Source of the DNA: an uncultured Lentibacter sp.
Lineage (GTDB): Bacteria > Pseudomonadota > Alphaproteobacteria > Rhodobacterales > Rhodobacteraceae
NCBI RefSeq assembly: GCF_937123735.1
Contig: NZ_CAKZKL010000028.1
Span: forward strand, 186,001 to 250,000
Direction of reading: 5' to 3'
Length of the DNA stretch: 64,000 bases
Shown piece after piece: positions 44,745-53,907 of the stretch. A program made the position numbers and the translations under genes. A model generated the notes under the pieces. It was not told the DNA's origin. It did no database searches and saw only the letters and a list, made by a program, of their open reading frames with translations. Position 1 is the first letter of the stretch, and each line of letters starts with the position of its first letter.

Positions 44745-46229
44745 ATGGCCGGGCTTGCGACGTTTCGTTTTGAAGAATTGGATCTGGAGGCATTGAGCCT
44801 TGTGCAGGGGCGCGTGGCGGTTGTTGCGGGCTTTGACGGCGCGCTGGACAAGGCAGGGCGCCGTGTGGCCCGGCTCACTAAGGGGGCGCTGAAGCGGCTG
44901 GTGGAGAGCCCGCGCTTTGAAAAGGCCAAGGAAGGCGAGGTGATCAGCCTTGGCTACCCTTCGGGCATGGCCGCCGAGGCTGTGGATGTGGTGAAGCTTG
45001 CGCGCACCGCCAAGGCCGACCTGGCTCGCAAGGCGGGGGTGGCGCTGGCCAAGGCCAAGGGCAAAGCGGCCCTCACGCTCTGCCTTGGCGCGATGCCGCG
45101 GGCGGAAGAGGTGATCATGGGGTTGGCGCTGCGGCTCTATGACTTCACCCCGCACAAGACAGCAGAACAGGACGCAGAGGGCGCGATTTTGGTGATGTGC
45201 CCCAAACCCGGCGCGCTTGAGGCGGCCACCGCTGCGCCGCTGGCTGTTGCGCGCGGCGTGCATTTCACCCGCGATCTTGTGAACGAGCCAGCCAACCACT
45301 TGACCACGACAGAATTTGCCAACCGCTTGGTGGCGCTTGAGAAACTGGGCCTCAAGGTGAAGGTCATGGACGAGGCGGAGCTTGCCAAACTGGGGATGCA
45401 CGCGCTTTTAAGCGTGGGCCACGGCAGCGCCAGCCCCAGCAAGGTTGTGGTGATGGAGTGGCTGGGCGGCGATAAGGGCGCGGCCCCGCTCGCACTTGTG
45501 GGCAAGGGCGTTGTCTTTGACACGGGGGGAATCAGCCTCAAACCTGCCGCTGGCATGGAAGATATGACCATGGACATGGGCGGCGCAGGCACCGTGGCGG
45601 GCGTGATGCAGGCCCTTGCCGAGCGCAAGGCCAAGGCCAATGTCATCGGCCTTGTCGGGCTGGTGGAGAACATGCCGAGCGACCGGGCGACACGGCCCGG
45701 CGATGTTGTGACCTCCATGAAAGGGGACACCATCGAAGTGATCAACACCGACGCGGAGGGCCGCCTCGTTCTCTGTGATGTGATGTGGTATGCCCAAGAG
45801 ACCTACAAGCCTGCGGGGATGATCGACCTTGCCACGCTCACCGGCGCGGTGATCATTGCGCTGGGGCATGAGAACACGGGTGTTTTCTCCGACGACGATG
45901 CGTTTTGCCAGAGCTTCCTCAAGGCGGCTGCTGCTGAGGGCGAGGGCGCGTGGCGTCTGCCGCTTGGGCAGGGGTATGACGACCAGCTCAAGAGCCGCAT
46001 TGCCGATATGAAAAACGTGGGCGGGCGGCCTGCCGGCGCGATCACGGCGGCGCAGTTTCTGAAGCGCTTTGTGAAAGAGGGGCAGCCGTGGATTCACCTT
46101 GATATTGCGGGCACGGCCAGTGTGAAGGCGCAAACCGCCTATGCAGGGGCGGGCGCGACGGGCTGGGGTGTGATGGCGCTCAACCGTTTTGTGGCCGACA
46201 CTTTTGAGACCAAGGCAGAGCAGGCCTGA
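44745..46229 (+). CDS. pepA: leucyl aminopeptidase (M17)
   Basis: 494 residues. M17 C-terminal domain with KGVVFDTGGISLKPAAGMEDM (zinc Asp and Lys), the signature NTDAEGRLVLCDVM, and the bicarbonate-binding region GGRPAGAITAAQFLKRF. The N-terminal domain matches cytosol aminopeptidases. It cleaves N-terminal Leu-like residues; homologues also bind DNA at recombination sites. GGGAGAG lies 7 bases before the ATG. Three bases separate it from holC, the same pair as pepA-holC in many Proteobacteria. Confidence 0.97.
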   Translation: MAGLATFRFEELDLEALSLVQGRVAVVAGFDGALDKAGRRVARLTKGALKRLVESPRFEKAKEGEVISLGYPSGMAAEAVDVVKLARTAKADLARKAGVALAKAKGKAALTLCLGAMPRAEEVIMGLALRLYDFTPHKTAEQDAEGAILVMCPKPGALEAATAAPLAVARGVHFTRDLVNEPANHLTTTEFANRLVALEKLGLKVKVMDEAELAKLGMHALLSVGHGSASPSKVVVMEWLGGDKGAAPLALVGKGVVFDTGGISLKPAAGMEDMTMDMGGAGTVAGVMQALAERKAKANVIGLVGLVENMPSDRATRPGDVVTSMKGDTIEVINTDAEGRLVLCDVMWYAQETYKPAGMIDLATLTGAVIIALGHENTGVFSDDDAFCQSFLKAAAAEGEGAWRLPLGQGYDDQLKSRIADMKNVGGRPAGAITAAQFLKRFVKEGQPWIHLDIAGTASVKAQTAYAGAGATGWGVMALNRFVADTFETKAEQA

Positions 46230-46232
46230 GCC

Positions 46233-46700
46233 ATGGGCAAGGCGATGTTCTACCATCTGACGCGCAGGCCGCTCGAGCAGGCCTTGCCGCAGCTTCTGGA
46301 GGCATCGCTGGCGCGCGGCTGGAAGGTGGCCGTGCGCGGGTCTGAGCGCGCACGGCTTGAATGGCTGGACGAAAAGCTCTGGGGCGGGCGGCCCGACAGC
46401 TTCCTGCCACATGGGCTTGCGGGCGGGGCGCATGATGCGCTCCAGCCTGTTTTGCTCACCGAAGGGCGCGATAGGCCCAATGGCGCGACCTGCCTGATGG
46501 CGATTGACGGCGCGGATGTCACGGCTGAGGAAGTGGCCGAGCTTGAGCGGGTCTGCCTTGTCTTTAACGGCTATGAAGACGAGGCCGTGGCCGCGGCGCG
46601 GGGGCAGTGGAAAGCGCTGACAGGGGCGGGCTGTGCCGCCGAATACTGGAGCGAGGAGAGTGGGCGCTGGGAGAAAAAGGCCGAAAGCGCAGGCGCTTAG
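46233..46700 (+). CDS. holC: DNA polymerase III chi subunit
   Basis: 155 residues. HolC-type opening FYHLTRRPLEQALPQLLEASLARGWKVAVR, followed by ERLEWLDEKLWGG-type RLEWLDEKLWGGRPDSFLPHGLAG, the central family motif. Chi, with psi, links the clamp loader to SSB. The family match is good although the extreme C-terminus (EEKKAESAGA type) is charged. It ends in a 4-base overlap with the convergent LysR gene. Confidence 0.94.
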   Translation: MGKAMFYHLTRRPLEQALPQLLEASLARGWKVAVRGSERARLEWLDEKLWGGRPDSFLPHGLAGGAHDALQPVLLTEGRDRPNGATCLMAIDGADVTAEEVAELERVCLVFNGYEDEAVAAARGQWKALTGAGCAAEYWSEESGRWEKKAESAGA

Positions 46701-47560
46701 GAGCTGAGTAGCGCCCCCAGATCATGCGTGGCAGCAGGGCTTTGCTCCAGCACCAGCGCCTTGCCACTTGGCAGGGCCAGATCAAAGGGCGCGACGAGCT
46801 CGCCAGTGTCCAGAGCCTGCTGCACCAATGGCAGATGCCCCATCAACACGCCGAACCCTGCCTTGGCATCGGCCACAGCCAGCGCATAGAGCGAATAGCG
46901 TGCATGGGCCTGCTCAGACGGCAGGGTGAGGCTTTGGGCCTTGGCCCAAAGTGGCCAATCCTCGCGCCAGCTTTCGTCATGCAGCAGGGTTTCGCCAGTA
47001 AGGTCTTGCAGGCTGTTGAGCCGCGCGGCGACAGAAGGCGCGCAGACCGGCACAAGCGCGTCGCGGGCCAGCACGCGTTCCTCTGCTGCCCAGCTGGGGG
47101 TGCGTAGAAACAGGCTGCAATCAAACGGGGTGCGGCGCAGATCAGGCGGGGTTTCGAGGGCGTAAACCGAGAGGCTGGCCGCACCCAGGCTGGCGCGGAG
47201 CGTGCCAAGACGGGGCTGAAGCCAGAGCTGGGCGATGCTGGGCAGGGTGGCGATATTGAGCACAGGTTTGGGCGCGAGGCTGCGCAGAACGCTTGTGGCC
47301 TCGGAGAGCGCATCAAAAGCGGGGGTGAGCGGGGCCAAAAGGGCACGACCCGCCGCTGTGAGCGCAACCCCTTGCGCACGCCGCTCAAACAGCGCTGTGC
47401 CGGCCCAAGCCTCGATTTGCTTGATCTGCTGGGAGATTGCGCCCGCTGTGACGGAAAGCTCCTCACCGGCTTTGGCAAAGCTGCCAAGGCGGGCGGCGGC
47501 CTCAAAGGCGCGCAGGGCGTTGAGCGGTGGCCCCTTGGGGCGCGGGGGTGTGACTGGCAT
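46697..47560 (-). CDS. LysR-family transcriptional regulator (GcvA-like)
   Basis: 287 residues from ATG 47560. The N-terminal helix-turn-helix is LNALRAFEAAARLGSFAKAGEELSVTAGAISQQIKQIEAW, typical of the GcvA/TrpI/AmpR subgroup. A type 2 periplasmic-binding-like effector domain follows. It is divergent from the SHMT-like gene with 127 bases between, holding a 14-bp palindrome suitable for LysR binding; control of that gene is likely. A GTG or ATG further upstream at 47587 would overlap the palindrome. Confidence 0.93.
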   Translation of the reverse strand: MPVTPPRPKGPPLNALRAFEAAARLGSFAKAGEELSVTAGAISQQIKQIEAWAGTALFERRAQGVALTAAGRALLAPLTPAFDALSEATSVLRSLAPKPVLNIATLPSIAQLWLQPRLGTLRASLGAASLSVYALETPPDLRRTPFDCSLFLRTPSWAAEERVLARDALVPVCAPSVAARLNSLQDLTGETLLHDESWREDWPLWAKAQSLTLPSEQAHARYSLYALAVADAKAGFGVLMGHLPLVQQALDTGELVAPFDLALPSGKALVLEQSPAATHDLGALLSS

Positions 47561-47587
47561 GAAAGCGACCCTTAGTAAGCTACCCAT

Positions 47588-47601
47588 AGTTTTTCTAAAC
47601 T
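47588..47601. promoter_or_regulatory. candidate LysR-type operator
   Basis: AGTTT-N4-AAACT, a perfect short dyad, lies 27 bases before the LysR start and 86 before the SHMT-like gene, in the position expected for autoregulation and divergent activation. Confidence 0.5.
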
Positions 47602-47687
47602 CATGCTAGTGGTTTTCTGGTTTGCCGCAAGCGCTGCGCTGGGCCACTGTAAAAGCCAGATCATCGGCTCAGAGAGGGAATGTGAGC

Positions 47688-49007
47688 ATGACATTGCAAA
47701 AGCGGAACTGGGTGCCTGAGGTGTGCGAAAGCCTTGTGATGCGTGTGGCAGGCGAGACTGCAAGCGCCCCGTCAGCGGATGTGCTGGCGCGCCTTGAGGG
47801 GCTGGCGGAGGAAAACCGGCATATTCACGAGCGTGCTTGCTTCAACCTCAACCCTGCGACCAATGTGATGAACCCGCGCGCTGAGGCGCTTCTGGCCAGT
47901 GGCATCGGCTCGCGGCCCTCGCTGGGCTATCCGGGCGACAAATACGAAATGGGGCTGGAGGCGATTGAAGAGATCGAGGTGATCGCTGCCGCGCTCGCCG
48001 CCGAGGTGTTTGAGGCCAAGTTTGCCGAGATCCGCGTGCCGTCGGGGGCGATTGCGAACCTCTATGCTTTTATGGCGACTTGCCAGCCCGGCGACACGAT
48101 CATTGCGCCGCCAGCGGCCATTGGCGGGCATGTCACGCACCACGGCGCGGGCTGTGCGGGGCTTTACGGGCTGCGCATCCTTGAGGCGCCTGTGGCGGCG
48201 GATGGCTATACCGTGGATGTGGAGGGCCTGCGCGCTTTGGCGAAGGCAGAAAAGCCCAAGCTGATCACGCTGGGCGGCAGCCTCAACCTTTATGAGCACC
48301 CTGTGGCCGAAGTGCGCGGCATTGCCGAGGAGGTGGGCGCGGTCTTGCTGTTTGATGCGGCGCATCAATGCGGGATCATTGCGGGCAAGGCGTGGAAAAA
48401 CCCGCTTGAACAGGGCGCGCATCTGATGACGATGAGCACCTACAAGAGCCTTGGCGGCCCTGCGGGGGGCTTGATTGTGAGCAATGACGCAGCCCTTGTG
48501 GAGCGGCTGGACGCGATTGCCTTTCCTGGGATGACGGCGAATTTTGATGCGGCGAAATCGGCCGCACTCGCCGTGACGCTGCTGGATTGGCGCGACTTTG
48601 GGCAGGCCTATGCGCGCGAGATGATCGCGATGGCCGGAGCGCTGGCGGAGGCGCTCAAGGAAGCGGGATTGCCTGTCTTTGAAGGGCGGCATGGGGCGAC
48701 GCGCAGCCACCAGTTTGCGCTTGAGGCGGGGCGCTTTGGTGGCGGGCAGGCGGCGAGCAAGACGTTGCGGCAAGCGGGCTTTCTGGCCTGCGGGATCGGC
48801 CTGCCTGCAAAGCCTGTGGCGGGGGATATGAACGGGCTGAGGATCGGCACGCCGGAACTTGTCCGCTGGGGCATGACGGCGGCGGATGCGCCGCGGCTGG
48901 CCGGGTTGATCGCGCGCGGGCTGACGGGGACTGACGCCGAAGCTGTCGCACGCGAGGTGGCGGCGTGGCGCGCAGAGTTTGACCGCGTGCATTTTGTGAA
49001 CGGGTAG
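47688..49007 (+). CDS. SHMT-like PLP-dependent enzyme (fold type I)
   Basis: 439 residues from ATG 47688, with GAGAGGGAATG upstream. The fold follows serine hydroxymethyltransferase: NVMNPRAEALLASG, GYPGDKYEMGLEAIEEIE, PSGAIANLYAFMATC, VLLFDAAHQCGIIAG and the PLP lysine in STYKSLGGPAGG. In true GlyA the segment is TTTTHKTLRGPRGG, so the His before the Lys is Tyr here and the next residues differ. It is therefore a divergent family member, perhaps acting on another beta-hydroxy or alpha-methyl amino acid. Probably controlled by the divergent LysR protein. Repeat R4 follows. Confidence 0.85.
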   Translation: MTLQKRNWVPEVCESLVMRVAGETASAPSADVLARLEGLAEENRHIHERACFNLNPATNVMNPRAEALLASGIGSRPSLGYPGDKYEMGLEAIEEIEVIAAALAAEVFEAKFAEIRVPSGAIANLYAFMATCQPGDTIIAPPAAIGGHVTHHGAGCAGLYGLRILEAPVAADGYTVDVEGLRALAKAEKPKLITLGGSLNLYEHPVAEVRGIAEEVGAVLLFDAAHQCGIIAGKAWKNPLEQGAHLMTMSTYKSLGGPAGGLIVSNDAALVERLDAIAFPGMTANFDAAKSAALAVTLLDWRDFGQAYAREMIAMAGALAEALKEAGLPVFEGRHGATRSHQFALEAGRFGGGQAASKTLRQAGFLACGIGLPAKPVAGDMNGLRIGTPELVRWGMTAADAPRLAGLIARGLTGTDAEAVAREVAAWRAEFDRVHFVNG

Positions 49008-49022
49008 CTTCGTCGCGCTGCG

Positions 49023-49171
49023 CGCGCCGACCCGCTGGGGGCGCTGCCCCCTAGATGCAAAGCCTTGGCTTTGCATCATTCCCCCGTTTTGTGGGGGCCT
49101 GCCCCCAACACGCAGGCATAGTGGGGGCCAGCCCCCACACCCCCGGGATATTTAGAGCAATAAGAAAGGGG
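49023..49171 (+). repeat. dispersed 3'-gene element, long copy R4
   Basis: Directly after the SHMT-like gene. Hairpin 1 is GGGGGC-GCT-GCCCCC (49037-49051). Hairpin 2 has 11-bp arms GATGCAAAGCC and GGCTTTGCATC around TT (49054-49077). Additional G/C-tract hairpins (GTGGGGGCCAGCCCCCAC at 49121-49138) lead to the core GGGATATTTAGAGCAATAAGAAAGG (49145-49169). Confidence 0.85.
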
Positions 49172-49175
49172 GCAG

Positions 49176-50477
49176 TCAGACGCCGAGGCGGTCGCGCAGG
49201 GCATACCATGTCATGGCGAGTGTGAGCAGCGGGGTGCGCAGGGCTGGCCCGCCCGGGAAGGGCGTGTTTGGGATGCGCGCCATGGTGTCAAAGCCCGCCG
49301 ATTGGCCGGCGATGGCCTCGGCCATGAGTTTGCCGGCGTGGGTGGCTGTGCCCACACCGTGGCCCGAGTAGCCCGAGGCGGAGAGGATGTTTTGACCGAC
49401 GCGGGCGAGATAGGGCAGGCGCTTCATGGTGATGGCGAGGGTGCCGCCCCATGCGTGATCAAAGCGCACGTTTTTGAGGTGCGGGAAGATGTCGGCCATG
49501 GGTTTGCGCACGGTTTTGTCGATGTCAGGGAAGCGGTAGCCATAGCTTTCACCGCCGCCAAAGAGCAGGCGGTTGTCCGCACTCAGACGGAAGTAGTTGA
49601 CCACGAATTTGCTGTCGGCCACGGCGATGTCGCGGGTGAGCACGCGGGCGGCATCTTCGCCCAGAGGCTCGGTGGCAATGATGAAATTGTTGATCGGCAT
49701 GACGCGGCCCGCGACGCGGCGGTTGAGCCCGCCGAGGTATCCGTTGGCGGCGAGGATGACATGGTCGGCCAGCACGCGGCCTGTGTCACAGCGGACCTCG
49801 GCTTTGGGGCCTTCCTTGATGGCCTGCACATGGGTGTTTTCATAGAAGGTGACCCCCGCCGCTTCACAGGCGCGTGCGAGGCCAATGGCGAAGTTGAGCG
49901 GGTGCAGATGGGCCGCACCCATATCAAGCGAGCCGCCCTGATAGCGCGGTGAGGGGCAGATTGCGTGCAGCTCTTCGGGGCTAAGCGCCTCGATTTGGTC
50001 ATAGCCATAGCGGGTTTGCAAATGCGCAACATAGGCGTGTTCATGGGCCCGCTCGGAGGCGCTGAAGCCGGCATGGGCGATGCCGGGTTTCAGATCACAG
50101 TCGATTTTGTGCTTTTTGATCAGATGTTTGACGAGGTCTTTGGCCTCTTCGGCGAGCTGCCAGAGCTTGAGCGCATCCTCCGGGCCGACCATTTTTTCAA
50201 GCTGAGTCTGCTCTTGGCGCTGGCCGGAGCCGAGCTGGCCCCCGTTGCGCCCGGAGGCGCCAAACCCGGCTTTATGCGCCTCGATGAGGGCCACAGAATA
50301 GCCGCGCTCAGCCAGATGCAGCGCCGCGGAGAGCCCGGTGAAGCCTGCGCCCACAACACAGACATCGGCGCGCGCCGTGCCCTTCAGCGGGGCGGCGGGG
50401 GTGCGCGCAGGCGCTGTGGCGGCATACCAACTGGGCGGGAAGGCGCCTTTTTTATCGTTTGAATAGAGCAGGTTCAT
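49176..50477 (-). CDS. FAD-dependent amine oxidase, PuuB-like
   Basis: 433 residues, DAO-family flavoprotein. The dinucleotide-binding motif is CVVGAGFTGLSAALHLAERGY at about residues 39-60, with GASGRNGGQLGSG a typical PuuB segment and SGYSGHGVGTATHAGKLMAEAIAG the C-terminal FAD loop. PuuB oxidises gamma-glutamylputrescine to the aldehyde. Its start overlaps the preceding GS-family gene by 4 bases. Substrate is inferred from the cluster; related enzymes oxidise other gamma-glutamyl amines or N-methyl amino acids. Confidence 0.88.
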   Translation of the reverse strand: MNLLYSNDKKGAFPPSWYAATAPARTPAAPLKGTARADVCVVGAGFTGLSAALHLAERGYSVALIEAHKAGFGASGRNGGQLGSGQRQEQTQLEKMVGPEDALKLWQLAEEAKDLVKHLIKKHKIDCDLKPGIAHAGFSASERAHEHAYVAHLQTRYGYDQIEALSPEELHAICPSPRYQGGSLDMGAAHLHPLNFAIGLARACEAAGVTFYENTHVQAIKEGPKAEVRCDTGRVLADHVILAANGYLGGLNRRVAGRVMPINNFIIATEPLGEDAARVLTRDIAVADSKFVVNYFRLSADNRLLFGGGESYGYRFPDIDKTVRKPMADIFPHLKNVRFDHAWGGTLAITMKRLPYLARVGQNILSASGYSGHGVGTATHAGKLMAEAIAGQSAGFDTMARIPNTPFPGGPALRTPLLTLAMTWYALRDRLGV

Positions 50478-51835
50478 ACGTTGAGCAGCAAATGTTCTCG
50501 CTCCCAGGGCGAAATGACGCCGAGAAACTCTTCATATTCGGCGCGTTTGACAATGGAATAGACCCGGGCGAACTCGGGGCCGAGAATTTCATGGAGCGCG
50601 CTGCTGTCATCAAACAGATCCAAAGCGGCCCCCATTTCGCGCGGGATGTCCTCATCGCCCTCATAGGCATCGCCTTTGAACTGCTTGTCCGGGCGCTTTT
50701 CCTCGTTGAGGCCAATAAGGCCGCAGGCAAGTGAGGCGGCTATGCCCAGATAGGGGTTGCAATCCATGCCGGCAAGACGGTTTTCAACCCGCCGTGCCGA
50801 GGGGCTGGACAGGGGAACGCGGATGCCTGTGGTGCGGTTGTCGCGGCCCCATTCAAGATTGATGGGCGCGGCGTGGTCGCGCACGTAGCGGCGATAGGAG
50901 TTTACATAGGGGGCGATCACCGCAATGGCCGCCGGCAAGTGGTTTTGCAGCCCTGCGATAAAATGGAAGAATGCATCTGTCTCCCCGCCCTGTGGGCCGG
51001 AAAAGATATTCTGCCCGCTCTCCTTGTCGAGCACCGAATGGTGGATGTGCATGGCCGAGCCCGGCTCATCGGCAATCGGTTTGGCCATGAAGGTCGCGAA
51101 GCAATCATGGCGCAGCGCCGCCTCGCGGATCAGCCGTTTGAAGAAGAAGACCTCATCGGCGAGCTTCACAGGGTCGCCATGGAGCAGGTTGATCTCGAGC
51201 TGGCCCGCGCCGCCTTCCTGGGTGATGCCGTCGATCTCAAAACCCTGGGCCTCGGCGAAATCATAGATGTCATCTATCACCGGGCCGAACTCGTCTACAG
51301 CTGTCATGGAATAGGCCTGACGGGCGGCGGCCGGGCGGCCGGAGCGGCCCATCATCGGCTCGATTTTCTTGGCCGGGTCAATGTTGCGGGCCACGAGAAA
51401 GAACTCCATCTCGGGCGCGACCACCGGCTCCAGCCCTTGCTTGCGATACAGCTCGACCACGCGCTTGAGCACGTTGCGCGGGGCAAATTCGATCGGGTTG
51501 TTCTTGCGGTCATAGGCGTCATGGATGACTTGCAAGGTCCAGTCGCCGGTCCAAGGGGCGGCGGTGGCGGTGTCCATGTCGGGCTTGAGGATCATGTCAC
51601 GTTCGATGAAGCCATCATCGCCCGCAGCTTCCCCCCAATCGCCTGTGATGGTTTGATAAAAGATGCTGTCGGGCAGGTGAAAATAGGTCTGCCGTTTGAA
51701 CTTGCTGGCCGGCACGGCCTTGCCCCGGGCGATTCCCGGCAGGTCGGAGATGATGCATTCGACCTCGTCCAGCCGCCGCCCTTCGAGGTAGGCTTGCGCG
51801 GCCTCGGGGAGGCCCTTTGTCCAGTCGTCGCTCAT
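50474..51835 (-). CDS. glutamine synthetase-family gamma-glutamyl amine ligase (PuuA-like)
   Basis: 453 residues from ATG 51835, overlapping the glutaminase stop. Glutamine synthetase catalytic domain: EMEFFLVARN, GAGQLEINLLHGD, MHIHHSVLD (GSAMHIHHS) and the ATP/metal region NRTTGIRVPLSSPSARRVENRLAG. The N-terminal beta-grasp part is VECIISDLPGIARGKAVP. It is shorter than GlnA and lacks the adenylylation-loop Tyr region typical of GlnA, as in PuuA, which ligates glutamate to putrescine. Sits between the glutaminase and PuuB-like genes in a tightly overlapping operon. Confidence 0.88.
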   Translation of the reverse strand: MSDDWTKGLPEAAQAYLEGRRLDEVECIISDLPGIARGKAVPASKFKRQTYFHLPDSIFYQTITGDWGEAAGDDGFIERDMILKPDMDTATAAPWTGDWTLQVIHDAYDRKNNPIEFAPRNVLKRVVELYRKQGLEPVVAPEMEFFLVARNIDPAKKIEPMMGRSGRPAAARQAYSMTAVDEFGPVIDDIYDFAEAQGFEIDGITQEGGAGQLEINLLHGDPVKLADEVFFFKRLIREAALRHDCFATFMAKPIADEPGSAMHIHHSVLDKESGQNIFSGPQGGETDAFFHFIAGLQNHLPAAIAVIAPYVNSYRRYVRDHAAPINLEWGRDNRTTGIRVPLSSPSARRVENRLAGMDCNPYLGIAASLACGLIGLNEEKRPDKQFKGDAYEGDEDIPREMGAALDLFDDSSALHEILGPEFARVYSIVKRAEYEEFLGVISPWEREHLLLNV

Positions 51836-52521
51836 GCTGTGGCCTCTGCTGTCTGGCGTTTGAGGTGGGCCACCATCATGTCGCGGAAGGCCCCGCGCTG
51901 TGTCGGGGATTGCAGTGCAGATTTCGCTTCTGCGATCTGCGCCGGTGGCACGGCTCCGCCACGGTGTTCGATCAACCCGCGGATGACGCCTGCGCCAAAC
52001 TCGGGGTGAGGCTGAATGGTGAGAATGCGCTCGCCGATCATCAGCACAGCGTTTTCGCAAAAGGCGTTGCCCCCCAGCACGCGGGTGTTTGGCGGCAGTG
52101 CAACGACCTGATCCTGGTGCCAGGCATTGATGGAGAGCGCTTTGCCCTCGATGGTATAGGTCTGCCGCCCGACGGCCCAGCCGCCTGCGAATTTCTCGAC
52201 CTTGCCGCCAAGCGCCTGAGCGATGATCTGATGGCCAAAGCAGACCCCGACAAGCGGCTGGCCTGCGGCCGCGATCTCGCGGATGAGCGCTTCTAGCGGC
52301 GCAATCCAGGGGTGATCCTCATAGGCGCCGTGCTTTGAGCCGGTGATGAGCCAGGCCTCGGCCATATCGGCCCCCTCGGGGAACTGGCCGTCGACCACGT
52401 TGAATGTTTCAAATGTGAAGCCCTCGCCAGCAAGCAGGGCGCGGAACATGGCGTCGTAATCGCCTTCTGTTTTCAGAAGCTCGTCAGGCGCATGGCCTGT
52501 TTGCAAAATACCAATTTTCAT
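51832..52521 (-). CDS. class I glutamine amidotransferase-like hydrolase
   Basis: 229 residues. Class I glutaminase triad: Cys in LVGVCFGHQIIAQALGG (about residue 95), with His and Glu in TIQPHPEFGAG. It starts MKIGILQTGHAPDELLKTEGDYD. In the Puu pathway, PuuD hydrolyses gamma-glutamyl-GABA with a peptidase-C26-type fold; this protein is of the general GMP-synthase-like amidotransferase type, so it may act in that role or provide ammonia. It overlaps the PuuA-like gene by 4 bases. A TTTGATCAAA palindrome lies 11 bases upstream of its start. Confidence 0.85.
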   Translation of the reverse strand: MKIGILQTGHAPDELLKTEGDYDAMFRALLAGEGFTFETFNVVDGQFPEGADMAEAWLITGSKHGAYEDHPWIAPLEALIREIAAAGQPLVGVCFGHQIIAQALGGKVEKFAGGWAVGRQTYTIEGKALSINAWHQDQVVALPPNTRVLGGNAFCENAVLMIGERILTIQPHPEFGAGVIRGLIEHRGGAVPPAQIAEAKSALQSPTQRGAFRDMMVAHLKRQTAEATA

Positions 52522-52531
52522 GGGTCACCTA

Positions 52532-52541
52532 TTTGATCAAA
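52532..52541. promoter_or_regulatory. TTTGATCAAA palindrome upstream of the glutaminase-PuuA-PuuB operon
   Basis: Perfect 10-bp dyad in an ATTTGATCAAA context, 11 bases before the glutaminase start and within the 59-base gap to the second GS-family gene. The same palindrome occurs upstream of that second gene (53908). Shared position suggests a common repressor. Confidence 0.6.
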
Positions 52542-52580
52542 CTCAGCCTATTGCGCGCCAAGGGCCAAAGCAAGAGGGGC

Positions 52581-53894
52581 TTACACGGTTTCTAGATATG
52601 TCTTCCAGTGCTCGTCGGCGGGGATGTCGGCCAGCAGGCGCAGCTCCTGGCGCTTTGTCATCACAAGGTTCTCAACCAGCCGCGGGTGGAAGATCCGGGC
52701 GATGAGCGGGTCTGTCTCAAACAGCTCTATGGCATCGGCCCAATTTGTCACCAGCTCGGGGTGATTTCCCTCATAGGCGTTGCCGGTGATGGGGGCGGGC
52801 GGCTCGGCTTGGCGCTCGATCCCGTCCATCGCCGCGCCCAGAACGGCTGCGAGATGCAGGTAGATGTTGGTGTCGCCCCCGGCAATGCGGTGTTCAATGC
52901 GCCGCCCGGCCGGCGGGCCCGCGGGAATGCGGATGGCGGCGGTGCGGTTTTCATAGCCCCAGCAGACGGAAATGGGCGCGTGCTCGCCCGGCACGATACG
53001 GTCATAGCTTGGGCCATGGGGCGCAAAGACCAGCGTTGAGGCGCGCATGGCCTCAAGGCAGCCTGCCACCGCGTGGCGCAGGGTGTCGTTGCCTGTCTCG
53101 CTGCCATCGTCGAACACATTTTGCCCGGCACTGTCGACCACCGAAAAATGCACATGCAGCCCGGTGCCCGCATCTGCCGCAAAGGGCTTGGGCATGAAGG
53201 TGGCGGCCATGTTGTGCAGTCGGGCAATGCCCTTGACCATGGATTTGAAAAGCCAGGCGTTGTCGGCGGCTTCCAGCGCATCACGGTGGTTGATATCGAT
53301 CTCAAACTGGCCGGTGCCGACTTCGCTGATGGCGGTTTGGGCGGGGATATCCATCACATCACAGGCGCGGTAAAGCGCGTTGAAAAAGGGCTCAAAGGCA
53401 TCCAGCTCGGCGAGCGAGAGGATATTGGCCCCGACAAGCGGGCGGCCTGTGCGCGGGTTTTTCACCGGGACGGGGACATCACCGGAATCATCCACCAGAT
53501 AAAACTCCATCTCCGCCGCGGCGCGCACCTCCCAGCCGCGTGCGGCATAGCGCTCCAGCACCCGCTCAAGCGCACGGCGCGGATCGCCCTCAAAGGGGGT
53601 CTGGTCTTCTTTGAGCATGGTGGCGGGCATGAGGTAGGCGTCATCCGACAGCCAGGGCATGGGCACTGCGCCGCGCCCCGTGGGCTGCATGTAGCCGTCG
53701 CGGTCGCCTGTTTCAAACACCAGCGGGTTGTTGTCGATGTCGGCGCCCCAGATGTCGACATTGAGCACAGACAGCGGCATCCGCACGGCGCCGTTCTCGA
53801 CTTTGCGCATGTAATCGGCGGGCAAGCGCTTGCCGCGCATCCTGCCGTTGAGGTCGGAGGCTGCAATGCGAAGGGAGCTTAGGTCGGGTTGCAT
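52581..53894 (-). CDS. second glutamine synthetase-family protein (PuuA-like paralogue)
   Basis: 437 residues. Glutamine synthetase catalytic domain: EMEFYLVDDSG, GTGQFEIDINHRD, TGLHVHFSVVD, NRTAAIRIPAGPPAGRRIEHRIAGGDTN. The N-terminal domain is shortened (LRIAASDLNGRMRGKRLPADYM). It resembles gamma-glutamyl-amine or -amide ligases rather than GlnA and is only distantly similar to the PuuA-like gene at 50474. First gene of the Puu-like strip; 59 bases separate it from the glutaminase gene. A TTTGATCAAA palindrome precedes it. Confidence 0.87.
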   Translation of the reverse strand: MQPDLSSLRIAASDLNGRMRGKRLPADYMRKVENGAVRMPLSVLNVDIWGADIDNNPLVFETGDRDGYMQPTGRGAVPMPWLSDDAYLMPATMLKEDQTPFEGDPRRALERVLERYAARGWEVRAAAEMEFYLVDDSGDVPVPVKNPRTGRPLVGANILSLAELDAFEPFFNALYRACDVMDIPAQTAISEVGTGQFEIDINHRDALEAADNAWLFKSMVKGIARLHNMAATFMPKPFAADAGTGLHVHFSVVDSAGQNVFDDGSETGNDTLRHAVAGCLEAMRASTLVFAPHGPSYDRIVPGEHAPISVCWGYENRTAAIRIPAGPPAGRRIEHRIAGGDTNIYLHLAAVLGAAMDGIERQAEPPAPITGNAYEGNHPELVTNWADAIELFETDPLIARIFHPRLVENLVMTKRQELRLLADIPADEHWKTYLETV

Positions 53895-53907
53895 GGGGGC
53901 GCCATAA

